From positions 1 to 10,446 of the forward strand of contig JAFSBS010000247.1 of the NCBI GenBank assembly GCA_017437165.1: a stretch of 10,446 bases of DNA, given 5' to 3'. The position numbers were made by a program, and so were the translations under genes. Positions within the stretch are counted from its first letter, which is position 1, and the number at the start of each line of letters is the position of its first letter. Positions 1-7,434 of the stretch are shown here, piece by piece. This stretch comes from Clostridia bacterium. GTDB taxonomy: Bacteria > Bacillota > Clostridia > Oscillospirales > Acutalibacteraceae. The notes beneath the pieces are model-generated. The model saw only the letters and a list, made by a program, of their open reading frames with translations, had not been told where the DNA came from and searched no databases.

Positions 1-282
1 GATATTTCACTTTCAAGCATAGTTTTTCTTATTGCAGGAATTTCACTTCTTTCAAACTGCGCGCCGTCTTTTGAAGATGCTCTGACTTTTAAAGATAGTC
101 TTTACAGTAAAGATACAAGTCTTTTTTTAAAAATAATTCTCACGCCACATTTTGCAGTTTCTTACGCTTGTGCTTTTTTAGAAAGATATTCTGTAACATT
201 TGTTTTAGCAATTATCTTTGCGTGGATTTTCCCGACATTATTCAGTTTTACATTTCCGCTTATAAATCAGATTTTGAATTGA
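1..282 (+). CDS. C-terminal part of a polytopic membrane protein, function unknown (5' end outside window)
   Basis: An open frame runs in from the left edge and stops at TGA 280-282, giving 93 residues with no start codon needed. It shows a hydrophobic segment at about residues 3-20, a conserved-looking N-x-A-P-S-x-x-D-A stretch near 19-27, a hydrophobic patch near 42-60 and a strongly hydrophobic C-terminal segment at about 65-92. This is the pattern of the last membrane helices of a multi-pass protein. I do not recognise the family. The stop lies 17 nt before the next start (or overlaps an alternative ATG at 282 by one base), so the two genes are probably co-transcribed. Coding is inferred from the continuous frame, the hydrophobic pattern and the tight junction with the next gene. 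Confidence 0.6.
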   Translation, partial: DISLSSIVFLIAGISLLSNCAPSFEDALTFKDSLYSKDTSLFLKIILTPHFAVSYACAFLERYSVTFVLAIIFAWIFPTLFSFTFPLINQILN

Positions 283-299
283 TGAGAAAGGTAAAAATT

Positions 300-1295
300 A
301 TGTCAATAGCCGATAAAATTATTGACGAGAATATTGACGCGTTTCAGGAGTTAGCGGGTATGAAAATTATATATGCGGATGAAATGATTTCTGATTTTGA
401 AGAAATTCGCGCTTCTTATGACTCTTTGAAAGATGTAAAAAAATTAAAAAAGGGACTTAATAAATTATTGCATAAATATCACAATAATTATGGGTTGCTT
501 AATTATTATTTGCTTTTTGCAGAAGAGTGTTTTAAGAAAAATGATTATAATGCAGGAATTACAGTTGTTTTTATTGTGTATAAAAGTTGCAAATGTATTC
601 CAAACGAAACTTTTGTTTATTTAAGACTTGCCGAATATTATTTTGAAAATGGCGATAATCACTGTGGTGAAAAATTTTTAGTGAAGTTATGCACAGAAAC
701 AGTGGACAATTACGAAGAGTCAATAAAGTTCAATGAACTTACAGATGTATGGAATAAATACAAACATTTTGTTGAAGGAAAAGTTCCTCCATCTGTTACA
801 AAGAATGATACTGTTGCATTGGCACCGGAAGAATGTTCAAAGCAGATAGAGGATATATTTGAACTCGAGGGGCAAGATTTTCTTACAGAACTTTCAGCAC
901 ATTTAAATGAGTTGTCTGCGAATGGTGAAGAACTGAACAAATTAAATAAATGGGAAAAAGCAGTTTTTTATATAGATGAGTTTTATGAAAACATTAATGG
1001 CGAAGGTGTTTTTGGTTATCTTTATAATTATGGTAATCATTTTGAAAAACTCTTTAATGTATGTGAAACTTTGGAGTTAAATGAGTGTTTGACTCTTCTT
1101 GAAAGTATAAAAAAGAAGTTTCCAAGAAATTCTGTGCCTAAAAATATTGACAGTATTCAGAATACGCTGGATAAATTAGAAGAAAAAGGCATTGATTTTG
1201 AAGCAGAAGATGATATGTATTTTTATGAATGCGAAAATGCTATTTTTGAAAAACTTCAGGAATATATATTGAATAATAAAAAGCATTTCAGATAA
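300..1295 (+). CDS. TPR-like protein with C-terminal DMP19-like (DUF4375) domain
   Basis: A 331-residue, acidic, cytoplasmic-looking protein without signal peptide. ATG 300 is chosen because AGAAAGG (285-291) sits 8 nt upstream; ATG 282, overlapping the previous stop, is an in-frame alternative adding six residues. Residues about 65-135 form helix pairs with the spacing and small/aromatic pattern of tetratricopeptide repeats (an AEECFKKNDYNAG unit and an AEYYFENGDNHCG unit). Residues about 195-330 resemble the DUF4375/DMP19 C-terminal family: a W-E-K-A helix, an NGEGVFGYLYN motif near 233-243 corresponding to the family's NGGFxQYFYN, an acidic D-D-x-Y-F-Y-E motif near 304-310, and a terminal L-x-x-Y-I-x-x-N helix. 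DMP19 of Neisseria is a DNA-mimic protein, but most relatives have no known role, so no function is assigned. Family assignment is from remembered motifs. Confidence 0.72.
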   Translation: MSIADKIIDENIDAFQELAGMKIIYADEMISDFEEIRASYDSLKDVKKLKKGLNKLLHKYHNNYGLLNYYLLFAEECFKKNDYNAGITVVFIVYKSCKCIPNETFVYLRLAEYYFENGDNHCGEKFLVKLCTETVDNYEESIKFNELTDVWNKYKHFVEGKVPPSVTKNDTVALAPEECSKQIEDIFELEGQDFLTELSAHLNELSANGEELNKLNKWEKAVFYIDEFYENINGEGVFGYLYNYGNHFEKLFNVCETLELNECLTLLESIKKKFPRNSVPKNIDSIQNTLDKLEEKGIDFEAEDDMYFYECENAIFEKLQEYILNNKKHFR

Positions 1296-1330
1296 AAAAC
1301 TTGACTGGGCTTTTGCTCAGTCAAGTTTTT
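1295..1330. terminator. Bidirectional rho-independent terminator between convergent genes
   Basis: A 16-bp stem (1295-1310 with 1315-1330, one G-T pair) closes a TTTT loop. It is flanked by an A-run on the left and a T-run on the right, so RNA from either strand ends in a U-tract. It begins inside the stop of the plus-strand DUF4375 gene (TAA 1293-1295) and touches the stop of the minus-strand MBL-fold gene (1330-1332), so one hairpin serves both genes. Confidence 0.93.
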
Positions 1331-2334
1331 TACATTGTCTTTTCAGTTAATATTATTTCATCGCTATCTGTAAATGTTGCTATAATTCCGTTTCTGTGTG
1401 CGGTAGCGTAAATCGGCACTTTTGCAACCATTGTCAAGTTCCACTTGACATTCGGGTAAATTTTACCGAGGAAGTTTGTGCATATAGCAATTTCGGGTTT
1501 TAATTGTTTCAAAAATTTCTGTGAAGATGAGCCGTAATAACCGTGATGCCCGATTTTTAATAAATCAACATCTCCGATTGTTTCACCGTAAAGTTGCTCG
1601 AGTCCTGAGCTTTTTGTAAAATCTGCTGCTAAAAATGCTTTTTTTTCACCTTTTGTGACAATCACACCGACACTGTTTGCGTTTTCGCCATTACCGTTTA
1701 ATTCTTCCGGTGTAATCGTGTTTATAAATTGTAATTTAAAATCTCCGAAATCAAATTCCCAATCGGGCAAATTTTCAATTAAAACAATATTTTTTTCTTT
1801 AATCAATTCTATTATCTCAGTATAAGTTGTGACATTCTCCCAACCATCTTGCTCTAATTCGGTAGCAATTTCTTTGTTGTATTTTTTAAAATATGCTCTG
1901 CCGATTTTTATTTCATCATCGCTTATTATTTCGTAAAAATTACCAATGTGGTCGTAATGGTTATGAGTGCCTAAAACGAAGTCAAGGTAAACTTTACCAT
2001 CTTCATTTTCAGCAACTTTTTTCAAGTATGAAAGAACCTCGTCTTTATAACCCTCATAAGGGGTGGTTTTTCTCGGGTTTTTGTCACCCTCACCTGAATC
2101 TATCAAAGCAAAATGTCCGTTACTTTCGAGCAAAATGCAGTCAGAGTTACCTGTGTTTAGAAAATGGATTCTGTCGTTACCATTTTCGAGAGTAAATGTT
2201 TCAGTTTCTAAATTATAATTCTTTTCATATTTGTTGCAAAGTACGAGTGTTAGAATATCTAAACTGAATACAGAAAACATTATAAATGAAATTATAATTG
2301 TTGCAATAACACGGGCTAATTTTTTCTTATCCAT
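1330..2334 (-). CDS. Membrane-anchored MBL-fold hydrolase, ComEC C-terminal-domain-like
   Basis: A 334-residue protein: a short lysine-rich N-terminus, one transmembrane segment at about residues 8-32, then a metallo-beta-lactamase fold. Visible motifs are the T-H-N-H-Y-D-H-I-G metal-binding loop (123-131; H124, H126, D128, H129), E-N-A-N-S-V (217-222), the third-ligand aspartate in LAADFT (D238), and GHHGYYGSS (262-270). The last two blocks and their order match the competence protein ComEC/Rec2 C-terminal domain and its stand-alone relatives, which are thought to be nucleases or hydrolases. All metal ligands are present, so it is probably active. Positive N-terminal residues suggest the catalytic domain lies outside the membrane (inference). 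ATG 2334 is preferred over GTG 2343 because the Shine-Dalgarno sequence at 2341-2350 would overlap the GTG. It overlaps the upstream permease gene by 8 nt, implying translational coupling. Confidence 0.88.
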   Translation of the reverse strand: MDKKKLARVIATIIISFIMFSVFSLDILTLVLCNKYEKNYNLETETFTLENGNDRIHFLNTGNSDCILLESNGHFALIDSGEGDKNPRKTTPYEGYKDEVLSYLKKVAENEDGKVYLDFVLGTHNHYDHIGNFYEIISDDEIKIGRAYFKKYNKEIATELEQDGWENVTTYTEIIELIKEKNIVLIENLPDWEFDFGDFKLQFINTITPEELNGNGENANSVGVIVTKGEKKAFLAADFTKSSGLEQLYGETIGDVDLLKIGHHGYYGSSSQKFLKQLKPEIAICTNFLGKIYPNVKWNLTMVAKVPIYATAHRNGIIATFTDSDEIILTEKTM

Positions 2335-3499
2335 TTTCAGCACCGCCTTTTACCTTTTCTTTTAATGAAATAATGATGTTTAAAATTATTGCAACTAAAA
2401 GTGTAATGAATATATTTGTGAAAATCGAAATTATAAATAGTAAAATCAATGAAATTATGCTAAAAATACCTTTTTTGAAGGCTGTGCCAATTTCTCCCCA
2501 TGGTACTTGCTTCCACGCATTTACAATAAGCACAACTGCCAGTGAATGAACAGGAATTCGTGCTAAAATATCATTTAAAAAGAAACAGGAATAGACTACG
2601 AGTATTACTGCAAAAATTGCAGAAATTAAAGAAAATCCACGGATTTCAAATGCTCTTACAGGGAAACTGCCGGAAATACCGTTTAGAATTGTTGTAGTGC
2701 CTTGCGAATCTGTTCTTGTTTTATTCCGGGAGAAAAATAAAAGTAAAAATCCTAAACTTAACGCACTCTGGAATGCATTTATATATGCAGATTGTGAGAA
2801 TAAAAATTCATCATTGAAAGATGGTAAAAAGAATGACAACTTATCCTGCGTTATAAATACTGAAAGTTCTGCTACTTCGTTTACAGGAGTGTAATTTTTG
2901 TCAGGATTAAGAATTAAGTTTAAAACCAGGGGTAATATTAAAGAGAAACTTTCTGCAGGTAAATACTTATTTGCTTTTCTGAATTTGAAAGGGTAGGTAA
3001 TCATTGCAAAAAGTGTTACTGTACCAAAAAATACACCGCGCCAGTTAGGGTGGAAGCCTAAAGAACGGTAGGTTTTAAGAATTTCAAGTACAGTATATCC
3101 TTCTGCACCGATTCCAAAATAATGTGTAGTTAAAAGAGCAGTAACAGCAAAAGCAAGACTTAATGATAGACCGCTTTTTATTGCGGGATGAAGTATTAGT
3201 TTTTCACTTTTTTTATTTAAAAAGAGAAAAATTAAGCCACCACCGATTACTGTAAAAGGTAAAAGCGAATTTGTACCCGAAGATAAAACTAAAAGTAGCG
3301 GTACTATGAAAAATGTATCAGGTGCGAAAATCTGATTTTTTAAACTTACTGAAACAATAATTGAAATTATTGCAGTAGTTAATGCGTACCATATATTAAG
3401 TTGTAGAGAAACTGCAAAACAAAGTGCGTAAGAAAACACAAAAAGATATGCAGTTATACCGAAACTCAATTTATTTACTAAACTATTTTTCTGTAACAT
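2327..3499 (-). CDS. SulP-like (SLC26-type) membrane permease lacking a STAS domain
   Basis: A 390-residue protein that is almost entirely hydrophobic, with roughly ten membrane segments and short loops. The part recalling SulP anion transporters is residues about 264-332: D-S-Q-G-T-T-T-I-L-N-G-I-S-G-S-F-P-V-R, then a hydrophobic helix and an I-P-x-x-S-L-A-V-V-L-I-V-N-A-W block. This follows the SulP pattern of an NGxxGxxGGxP(x)xxxxR loop followed by IPxAALAxxLxxxxW. An N-terminal SYAL/AP region (24-60) also fits loosely. SulP proteins usually have 500-600 residues and a cytoplasmic STAS domain; here the protein stops right after the last helix with a short lysine-rich tail, so STAS is absent. 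Substrate cannot be inferred. The start is ATG 3499 with AGGA 7 nt upstream. It is the first gene of a two-gene operon with the MBL-fold protein. Confidence 0.75.
   Translation of the reverse strand: MLQKNSLVNKLSFGITAYLFVFSYALCFAVSLQLNIWYALTTAIISIIVSVSLKNQIFAPDTFFIVPLLLVLSSGTNSLLPFTVIGGGLIFLFLNKKSEKLILHPAIKSGLSLSLAFAVTALLTTHYFGIGAEGYTVLEILKTYRSLGFHPNWRGVFFGTVTLFAMITYPFKFRKANKYLPAESFSLILPLVLNLILNPDKNYTPVNEVAELSVFITQDKLSFFLPSFNDEFLFSQSAYINAFQSALSLGFLLLFFSRNKTRTDSQGTTTILNGISGSFPVRAFEIRGFSLISAIFAVILVVYSCFFLNDILARIPVHSLAVVLIVNAWKQVPWGEIGTAFKKGIFSIISLILLFIISIFTNIFITLLVAIILNIIISLKEKVKGGAENG
2341..2350 (-). promoter_or_regulatory. Ribosome binding site that decides the MBL-fold gene start
   Basis: The minus strand reads AAAGGCGGTG, a 9/10 match to the full anti-Shine-Dalgarno complement AAAGGAGGTG, placed 6 nt before ATG 2334. 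It lies inside the last codons of the upstream permease gene. This makes ATG 2334 the likely start instead of GTG 2343, whose codon overlaps this site. Confidence 0.75.
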
Positions 3500-3529
3500 T
3501 CTTTTTTCCTTTAATATTGTAATGCAACT

Positions 3530-3558
3530 ATTTTACATTAAATTTTATTATATAACAA
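3530..3558 (-). promoter_or_regulatory. Possible promoter of the permease/MBL operon
   Basis: On the minus strand TTGTTA (3558-3553) and TAAAAT (3535-3530) are separated by 17 bp, about 30 nt before the permease start. A TATAAT overlaps the spacer region in another phase. The whole interval is very AT-rich, so chance matches are likely; this is only a candidate. Confidence 0.4.
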
Positions 3559-3608
3559 TAGTTTTTTCAAAAATATAACAATTAAATCGTTTTGTTTCTT
3601 TTATTCTA

Positions 3609-3637
3609 TTGACTTTTTTAAAAAATCATTCTATAAT
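3609..3637 (+). promoter_or_regulatory. Near-consensus sigma-A promoter of the Asn/Thr-rich exported protein gene
   Basis: TTGACT (3609-3614), a 17-bp spacer and a perfect TATAAT (3632-3637) precede the gene, predicting a transcript start near 3644 and a leader of about 26 nt. The 5/6 and 6/6 box matches with ideal spacing suggest strong, constitutive transcription. Confidence 0.85.
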
Positions 3638-3669
3638 AAAACAGATTTTGAAGAATGGAGTGGGATATT

Positions 3670-4668
3670 ATGAAATTGACCCCTGCAATGAAAATTATTT
3701 TAGCGGTTGCAGCAATCTGTATTGCAATCACACTTATCACAACAAATAATATTGCGACTGTTATGGTTCTCCACGGACTTAACACAACTCCTGCAGTTGC
3801 AACACAAGGCAATAATACTCAAGGTACTGTAAATAACAGCAACCAGGGTGGTGGTTATGTTGATAACAGCGTGAACACAAATACTAACACAAATACAAGT
3901 ACAGGTACAGATGCGAACGCCAATACAAGCACAAATAACAACACTGCTACTACACCAAGCGGAAGCACAAGTACAGACAACAACAGTTCTGCAAATAATA
4001 ATGCGGATGCACAGAAACCATCAGGTGATAGTGGTGCTGCACAATCAGGCAAACTTTCTGACCAACAGGTTGTTGATTTATATAAGACTGCAATGAACAA
4101 TGCAAGAACAAAATCATCTTCAGTTGTTCGTGTTAAGGACGGAGCTATAAACTATAAAGGTATTGTAGAAGCAGGTAAACTTTCATCTGTTGCAAGTACC
4201 TTGATGGGTATGTTTATGGCAAAAGATGCAAATTCTATTGAAGCAAAGAATGAGCCTTGGGAAAAAGAAAAACTTCCTGATGCAAGTGCTCTTACTCCAA
4301 ACGGACTTCAAAAGATTTCTTATGAAGAAAAAGGCGGACAATATATCGTTACTTTAGTTGCTAAAAATGCTGTTAGTCCAAAGGCAAACAGCGATGGTGT
4401 AGGTTCATTGTCCGGTGTTATTGAAGAGTCACAAATTACAGGTGCTATCGGTTCTGTTCCTGGCCTTACATTAGAAGGAATTAGTATCGATTATGAAAAT
4501 GTAACAGCAGTTGCAACAATTGATAAGGCTTCAGGTAACCTTGTTGCTTTTAATATTGATGCACCTTGTGTACTTAAAATTGGTCACGCAAAAGTTCCGC
4601 TTCTTGGCGAAGTTAATGATGCAAAGGTTGGTATTCAGGTTATCACAGAATATACAATTGCTTATTAA
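3670..4668 (+). CDS. Exported or membrane-anchored protein with Asn/Thr/Ser-rich linker, function unknown
   Basis: A 332-residue protein. ATG 3670 is preferred over the in-frame ATG 3655 because GGAG (3657-3660) lies 9 nt before it and would be inside the gene otherwise. Residues about 8-35 form a hydrophobic signal or anchor segment; an AVA-T sequence near 42-45 could be a signal peptidase site, but an uncleaved anchor is equally possible. No lipobox is seen. Residues about 45-128 are a low-complexity linker made almost only of N, T, S, G, D and A, with repeated N-T-N-T and S-T-N-N units. Residues about 129-332 form a globular domain with alternating beta segments and one tryptophan. I do not recognise this domain. 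The linker suggests it is held away from the cell surface through the peptidoglycan (inference). It is a single-gene transcription unit, with its own promoter and terminator. Confidence 0.85.
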   Translation: MKLTPAMKIILAVAAICIAITLITTNNIATVMVLHGLNTTPAVATQGNNTQGTVNNSNQGGGYVDNSVNTNTNTNTSTGTDANANTSTNNNTATTPSGSTSTDNNSSANNNADAQKPSGDSGAAQSGKLSDQQVVDLYKTAMNNARTKSSSVVRVKDGAINYKGIVEAGKLSSVASTLMGMFMAKDANSIEAKNEPWEKEKLPDASALTPNGLQKISYEEKGGQYIVTLVAKNAVSPKANSDGVGSLSGVIEESQITGAIGSVPGLTLEGISIDYENVTAVATIDKASGNLVAFNIDAPCVLKIGHAKVPLLGEVNDAKVGIQVITEYTIAY

Positions 4669-4680
4669 GTTAAATTACAT

Positions 4681-4712
4681 AAGACAGCACCTGAAACAAG
4701 GTGCTGTTTTTT
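4681..4712 (+). terminator. Rho-independent terminator after the Asn/Thr-rich protein gene
   Basis: ACAGCACCT (4684-4692) pairs with AGGTGCTGT (4699-4707) around a GAAACA loop, followed by a T-run to 4712; flanking A/T bases extend the stem to about 12 bp. It ends 15 nt before the next start codon, which argues against any start of the following gene upstream of 4728. Confidence 0.92.
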
Positions 4713-4727
4713 ATTGGAAGTGATAAA

Positions 4728-5504
4728 ATGCTTTCTTTAGAAAGAATAAAAGAATATTTGTGCAAAGAGTTACAAGAAACAGAAATAAATATTTTCGATG
4801 AAGTGACATCTACAAACACACTTTTAAAAGAGCAAGGCGGAAACAAAAACGAATGGTGTACTGTAATAACATCTTCACAGACAGGTGGTAAAGGAAGACT
4901 CGGTAGAAGTTTTTATTCACCTGAAAGTAGTGGTGTTTATTTTAGCGTTCTTTTGAAACCGCAATTAGAAATCCAGAAAGCAATTTTGATTACAACTGCA
5001 GCAGCAGTTGCAGTAACATGTGCTTTAGAAAAGCTCGGTTGCAAAAATTCACAAATAAAATGGGTGAATGACATTTTCGTAAACAACAAAAAAGTCTGCG
5101 GAATTTTAACAGAGAGTGTTATAAATGCAGAAACTAAAAAGTTGGAATTTGCGGTTTTGGGTGTCGGTATAAATCTTGTAAAACCCGAAGGCGGATTTCC
5201 TGATGATATAAAGAGTATTGCAGGTACGGTATTCAATGAAGAAATAGTATTTATTAAGGAACGATTTGTTGCAGAGTTTCTGAATGAATTTTATAAAATT
5301 TATGAAAACCTGAGTGAAGCGGAATTTATGAGTGAATATAAAAGCAAGTGCTTTTGTATAGGAAAAGAGATTTCTGTGATTTCGGGTGATACAGTAAGAC
5401 GCGGTACTGCAATTTCAATTGATGAAAATGCCAGGCTATTGGTAAAATTTGCCGATAACCACGAGGAATTTATAAGCAGCGGAGAAATCAGTATTAAAAT
5501 ATAA
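4728..5504 (+). CDS. birA: Biotin--[acetyl-CoA-carboxylase] ligase, monofunctional (no HTH domain)
   Basis: A 258-residue biotin protein ligase, which activates biotin with ATP and transfers it to the lysine of biotin carboxyl carrier proteins in the cytoplasm. Family motifs in order: S-T-N (28-30), the biotinyl-AMP binding loop QTGGKGRLGR (51-60), K-W-V-N-D (111-115, family KWPND), G-I-L-T-E (125-129) and G-V-G-I-N (145-149). The C-terminal SH3-like domain occupies about 212-257. There is no N-terminal winged helix, so unlike E. coli BirA it should not act as a repressor of biotin genes. The start ATG 4728 has GGAAGTGA just upstream and lies beyond the preceding terminator. No clear promoter is seen in the short gap, so transcription may come from readthrough or an unrecognised site. 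No other biotin gene is adjacent. Confidence 0.93.
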   Translation: MLSLERIKEYLCKELQETEINIFDEVTSTNTLLKEQGGNKNEWCTVITSSQTGGKGRLGRSFYSPESSGVYFSVLLKPQLEIQKAILITTAAAVAVTCALEKLGCKNSQIKWVNDIFVNNKKVCGILTESVINAETKKLEFAVLGVGINLVKPEGGFPDDIKSIAGTVFNEEIVFIKERFVAEFLNEFYKIYENLSEAEFMSEYKSKCFCIGKEISVISGDTVRRGTAISIDENARLLVKFADNHEEFISSGEISIKI

Positions 5505-5555
5505 CAAAAATTTGTTAAAAAGATTATAATTGTTGCTAAAATTTTTCATATTCTC

Positions 5556-5584
5556 TTGCAATTGGTAAAAGAGTGTGGTACAAT
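5556..5584 (+). promoter_or_regulatory. Promoter of the dockerin hydrolase gene
   Basis: TTGCAA (5556-5561), a 17-bp spacer and TACAAT (5579-5584) predict a transcript start near 5591 and a leader of about 60 nt. A second TATAAT at 5604-5609 has no good -35 box at the right distance. The promoter overlaps an upstream in-frame ATG at 5556, supporting the start at 5652. Confidence 0.65.
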
Positions 5585-5651
5585 GCAATGTGTATATATG
5601 GGGTATAATGCCACAAGGCGAATTCCCGAAGTCGTTATTAGGAGGATATAT

Positions 5652-7379
5652 ATGAAGGCATTTAAAAAAGTGTTATGCATTACACTTGCACTTATGCTTG
5701 CAGGTCTTGCGCTTATGGCACCTGTTGCTGCTGCTACAGATGTTCCGCTCGTAGTTGTTCAGGGCTTTGCAGCAGTTCCGCTTGTTAAAAATGCAGGTAC
5801 AGAACAGGAGTTACAGATTTTCCCACCAGAAAATCTTGCAACAGATGGTTTTATAGCAAATCTTACAACTGCTTTAATCACAGGTTTTATTGAGTATGGC
5901 GCAAACGGTGCAAACTGGGATGCGTTTGGTCAAAGAGTTCTTCCTGTTGTTAAAGATATGATTGCTGATATTGCATATAATACAGATGGTACACCTGTAA
6001 ATGACAATGTTACTCATGAGACTTACGATGAGCCTATGTCATCTTACACAGAAGAGGAAAGAAAATCTATCTTTACTGCTTTTGGTTTGAAATATGCAGA
6101 ACAATATAACGAAGATTTAGTTTATGCATTCGGTTATGACTGGCGTCAGAGTCCGCTTGACTGTGCAGACCAGCTTAACAACTTCATCAGTTATGTTAAA
6201 GCAAGAACAGGTTCAAACAAAGTTAATGTTGTAGCAATCAGCCAGGGTTCAGCAGTTACTTTAGCTTACCTTGCACAATACGGTGGTTCAGATATTAACA
6301 ACCTTGTATTCGCTTCTCCTGCATGGCAGGGTACATCTCTTGCCGGTGACACTTTCACAGGTAATATTGATATTGATGTTTACGCATTTGAGAACTTTAT
6401 GGTTGGTATGTCTGATGGTAGTGCTACTACTCATATTATAGCAGTTCTTCTTTCTTCACTTGCTACAAGCGAAGAATTCACAGAAGAATGGTTCCTTATT
6501 TTAGAAAAAGCAATTGAAGGTATGGAACCACGCATTTATTCAGATATTATTGTTCCTATGTTAGCAGGTATGCCAGGACTCTGGTCTTTAGTACCGGCAG
6601 ATTATTATGAAGATGCTAAAGCATTCCTTTTCCCTGAAGGAGTTGACGCAGACCTTTTAGCTAAAATTGACAGATACAACGAAATCCAGAGAAATGCTAA
6701 ACAAGTTATTGAAGAAGCAGAAGATACAGGTATGAAATTTGCTATTGTATGCGGCTACAACAGACAAATTGCTCCTATTAACGATAACCTTAACACAAGT
6801 GATATGGTTGTAGATACAAAGTATGCAAGTGGCGGTGCTACTTGTGCAGATTACCTTACTGCTTTCTCTGATTGGGATTTCGGTGGTGAAGGTGCATACA
6901 AACAAGCAAATCCTGATGGTCACTATCACATTTCTTGGGATTACAAAGTAGATGCTTCAACTTGTATGTTCCCTGAACAGACTTGGTTCATTAAAAACCT
7001 TCAGCATGTTGCTTACGGCACTTACGAAGGTGACGGTACTTGTGATATAGTTATGTGGCTTCTTTCAATGGATGAACAACACACAGTATTCACAGATAAA
7101 GAAAATTACCCACAATTCAGTCTCTATAATACATATAAGAGATTTACAAAGGGTATAAATGTAGATACTTATCTCGGTGATGTTAATCACGACTATTTAA
7201 TCACAACTACTGACGCAAGATTAGCTCTTAAAATGGCAGCAGGTCTTATGGATATCCCTGAAGATGAAGATAAACAAATCATCATCGATGCAAACGAAGA
7301 TGGCGAAATCTCAACAGACGATGCGAGATATATTCTTTGTTGGGCAGCGGGTATATCAACAGACGAATTATATCAATAA
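5652..7379 (+). CDS. Secreted LCAT-like alpha/beta hydrolase (lipase/esterase) with C-terminal type I dockerin
   Basis: A 575-residue secreted protein. ATG 5652 has a perfect AGGAGG at 5640-5645, 6 nt upstream. The signal peptide covers residues 1 to about 28 (K-A-F-K-K, hydrophobic core, V-A-A-A). The alpha/beta hydrolase domain begins with the strand V-P-L-V-V-V-Q-G-F (31-39), which provides the oxyanion-side loop. Y-D-W-R (162-165) and the following helix resemble the lecithin:cholesterol acyltransferase family. The nucleophile elbow is A-I-S-Q-G, with Ser197 and alanine in place of the usual first glycine. His452 in F-I-K-N-L-Q-H and an aspartate near 378-388 are candidates for the rest of the triad. 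Residues about 508-570 form a dockerin: two calcium loops, GDVNHDYLITTTDAR and DANEDGEISTDDAR, each followed by a helix with A-A-G. The dockerin should bind a cohesin on a scaffoldin or cell-surface protein. Substrate is unknown; an ester or lipid is likely. It is a single-gene unit. Confidence 0.9.
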   Translation: MKAFKKVLCITLALMLAGLALMAPVAAATDVPLVVVQGFAAVPLVKNAGTEQELQIFPPENLATDGFIANLTTALITGFIEYGANGANWDAFGQRVLPVVKDMIADIAYNTDGTPVNDNVTHETYDEPMSSYTEEERKSIFTAFGLKYAEQYNEDLVYAFGYDWRQSPLDCADQLNNFISYVKARTGSNKVNVVAISQGSAVTLAYLAQYGGSDINNLVFASPAWQGTSLAGDTFTGNIDIDVYAFENFMVGMSDGSATTHIIAVLLSSLATSEEFTEEWFLILEKAIEGMEPRIYSDIIVPMLAGMPGLWSLVPADYYEDAKAFLFPEGVDADLLAKIDRYNEIQRNAKQVIEEAEDTGMKFAIVCGYNRQIAPINDNLNTSDMVVDTKYASGGATCADYLTAFSDWDFGGEGAYKQANPDGHYHISWDYKVDASTCMFPEQTWFIKNLQHVAYGTYEGDGTCDIVMWLLSMDEQHTVFTDKENYPQFSLYNTYKRFTKGINVDTYLGDVNHDYLITTTDARLALKMAAGLMDIPEDEDKQIIIDANEDGEISTDDARYILCWAAGISTDELYQ

Positions 7380-7401
7380 ATCGCTATATTTGGCGCAGAA
7401 C

Positions 7402-7434
7402 AAAGTCCCGAAACTTTCGAGTTTCGGGACTTTT
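7402..7434 (+). terminator. Rho-independent terminator after the dockerin hydrolase gene
   Basis: A perfect 14-bp inverted repeat (7402-7415 with 7420-7433) with a TTCG loop, followed by TTTT and, a little further on, a T7 run at 7440-7446. It lies 23 nt after the hydrolase stop codon. Confidence 0.92.

Noticed and set aside
168..299. Upstream extension of the DUF4375 gene to an ATG at 168
   Set aside because: It would overlap the preceding membrane-protein frame by 115 nt, has no ribosome binding site, and ATG 300 has a well-placed AGAAAGG.
3900..4000. Tandem DNA repeat in the Asn/Thr-rich linker
   Set aside because: The repetition is irregular at DNA level and is explained by biased amino-acid composition, not by a regular repeat unit.
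3855..4100. Minus-strand hydrophobic frame opposite the Asn/Thr-rich linker
   Set aside because: It is the complement of the repetitive AAT/ACA codons and has no start signals.
4701..4727. Earlier start for birA at 4701
   Set aside because: The extension lies inside the terminator hairpin, while ATG 4728 has its own ribosome binding site and starts at the usual family position.
5504..5525. Terminator after birA (AACAAA...TTTGTT)
   Set aside because: The stem is only about 6 A/T-rich base pairs and lacks a U-tract, so it was not called.
5556..5651. N-terminal extension of the dockerin hydrolase from ATG 5556
   Set aside because: The region holds the promoter and a perfect AGGAGG for ATG 5652, and the extension would bury the signal peptide inside the protein.
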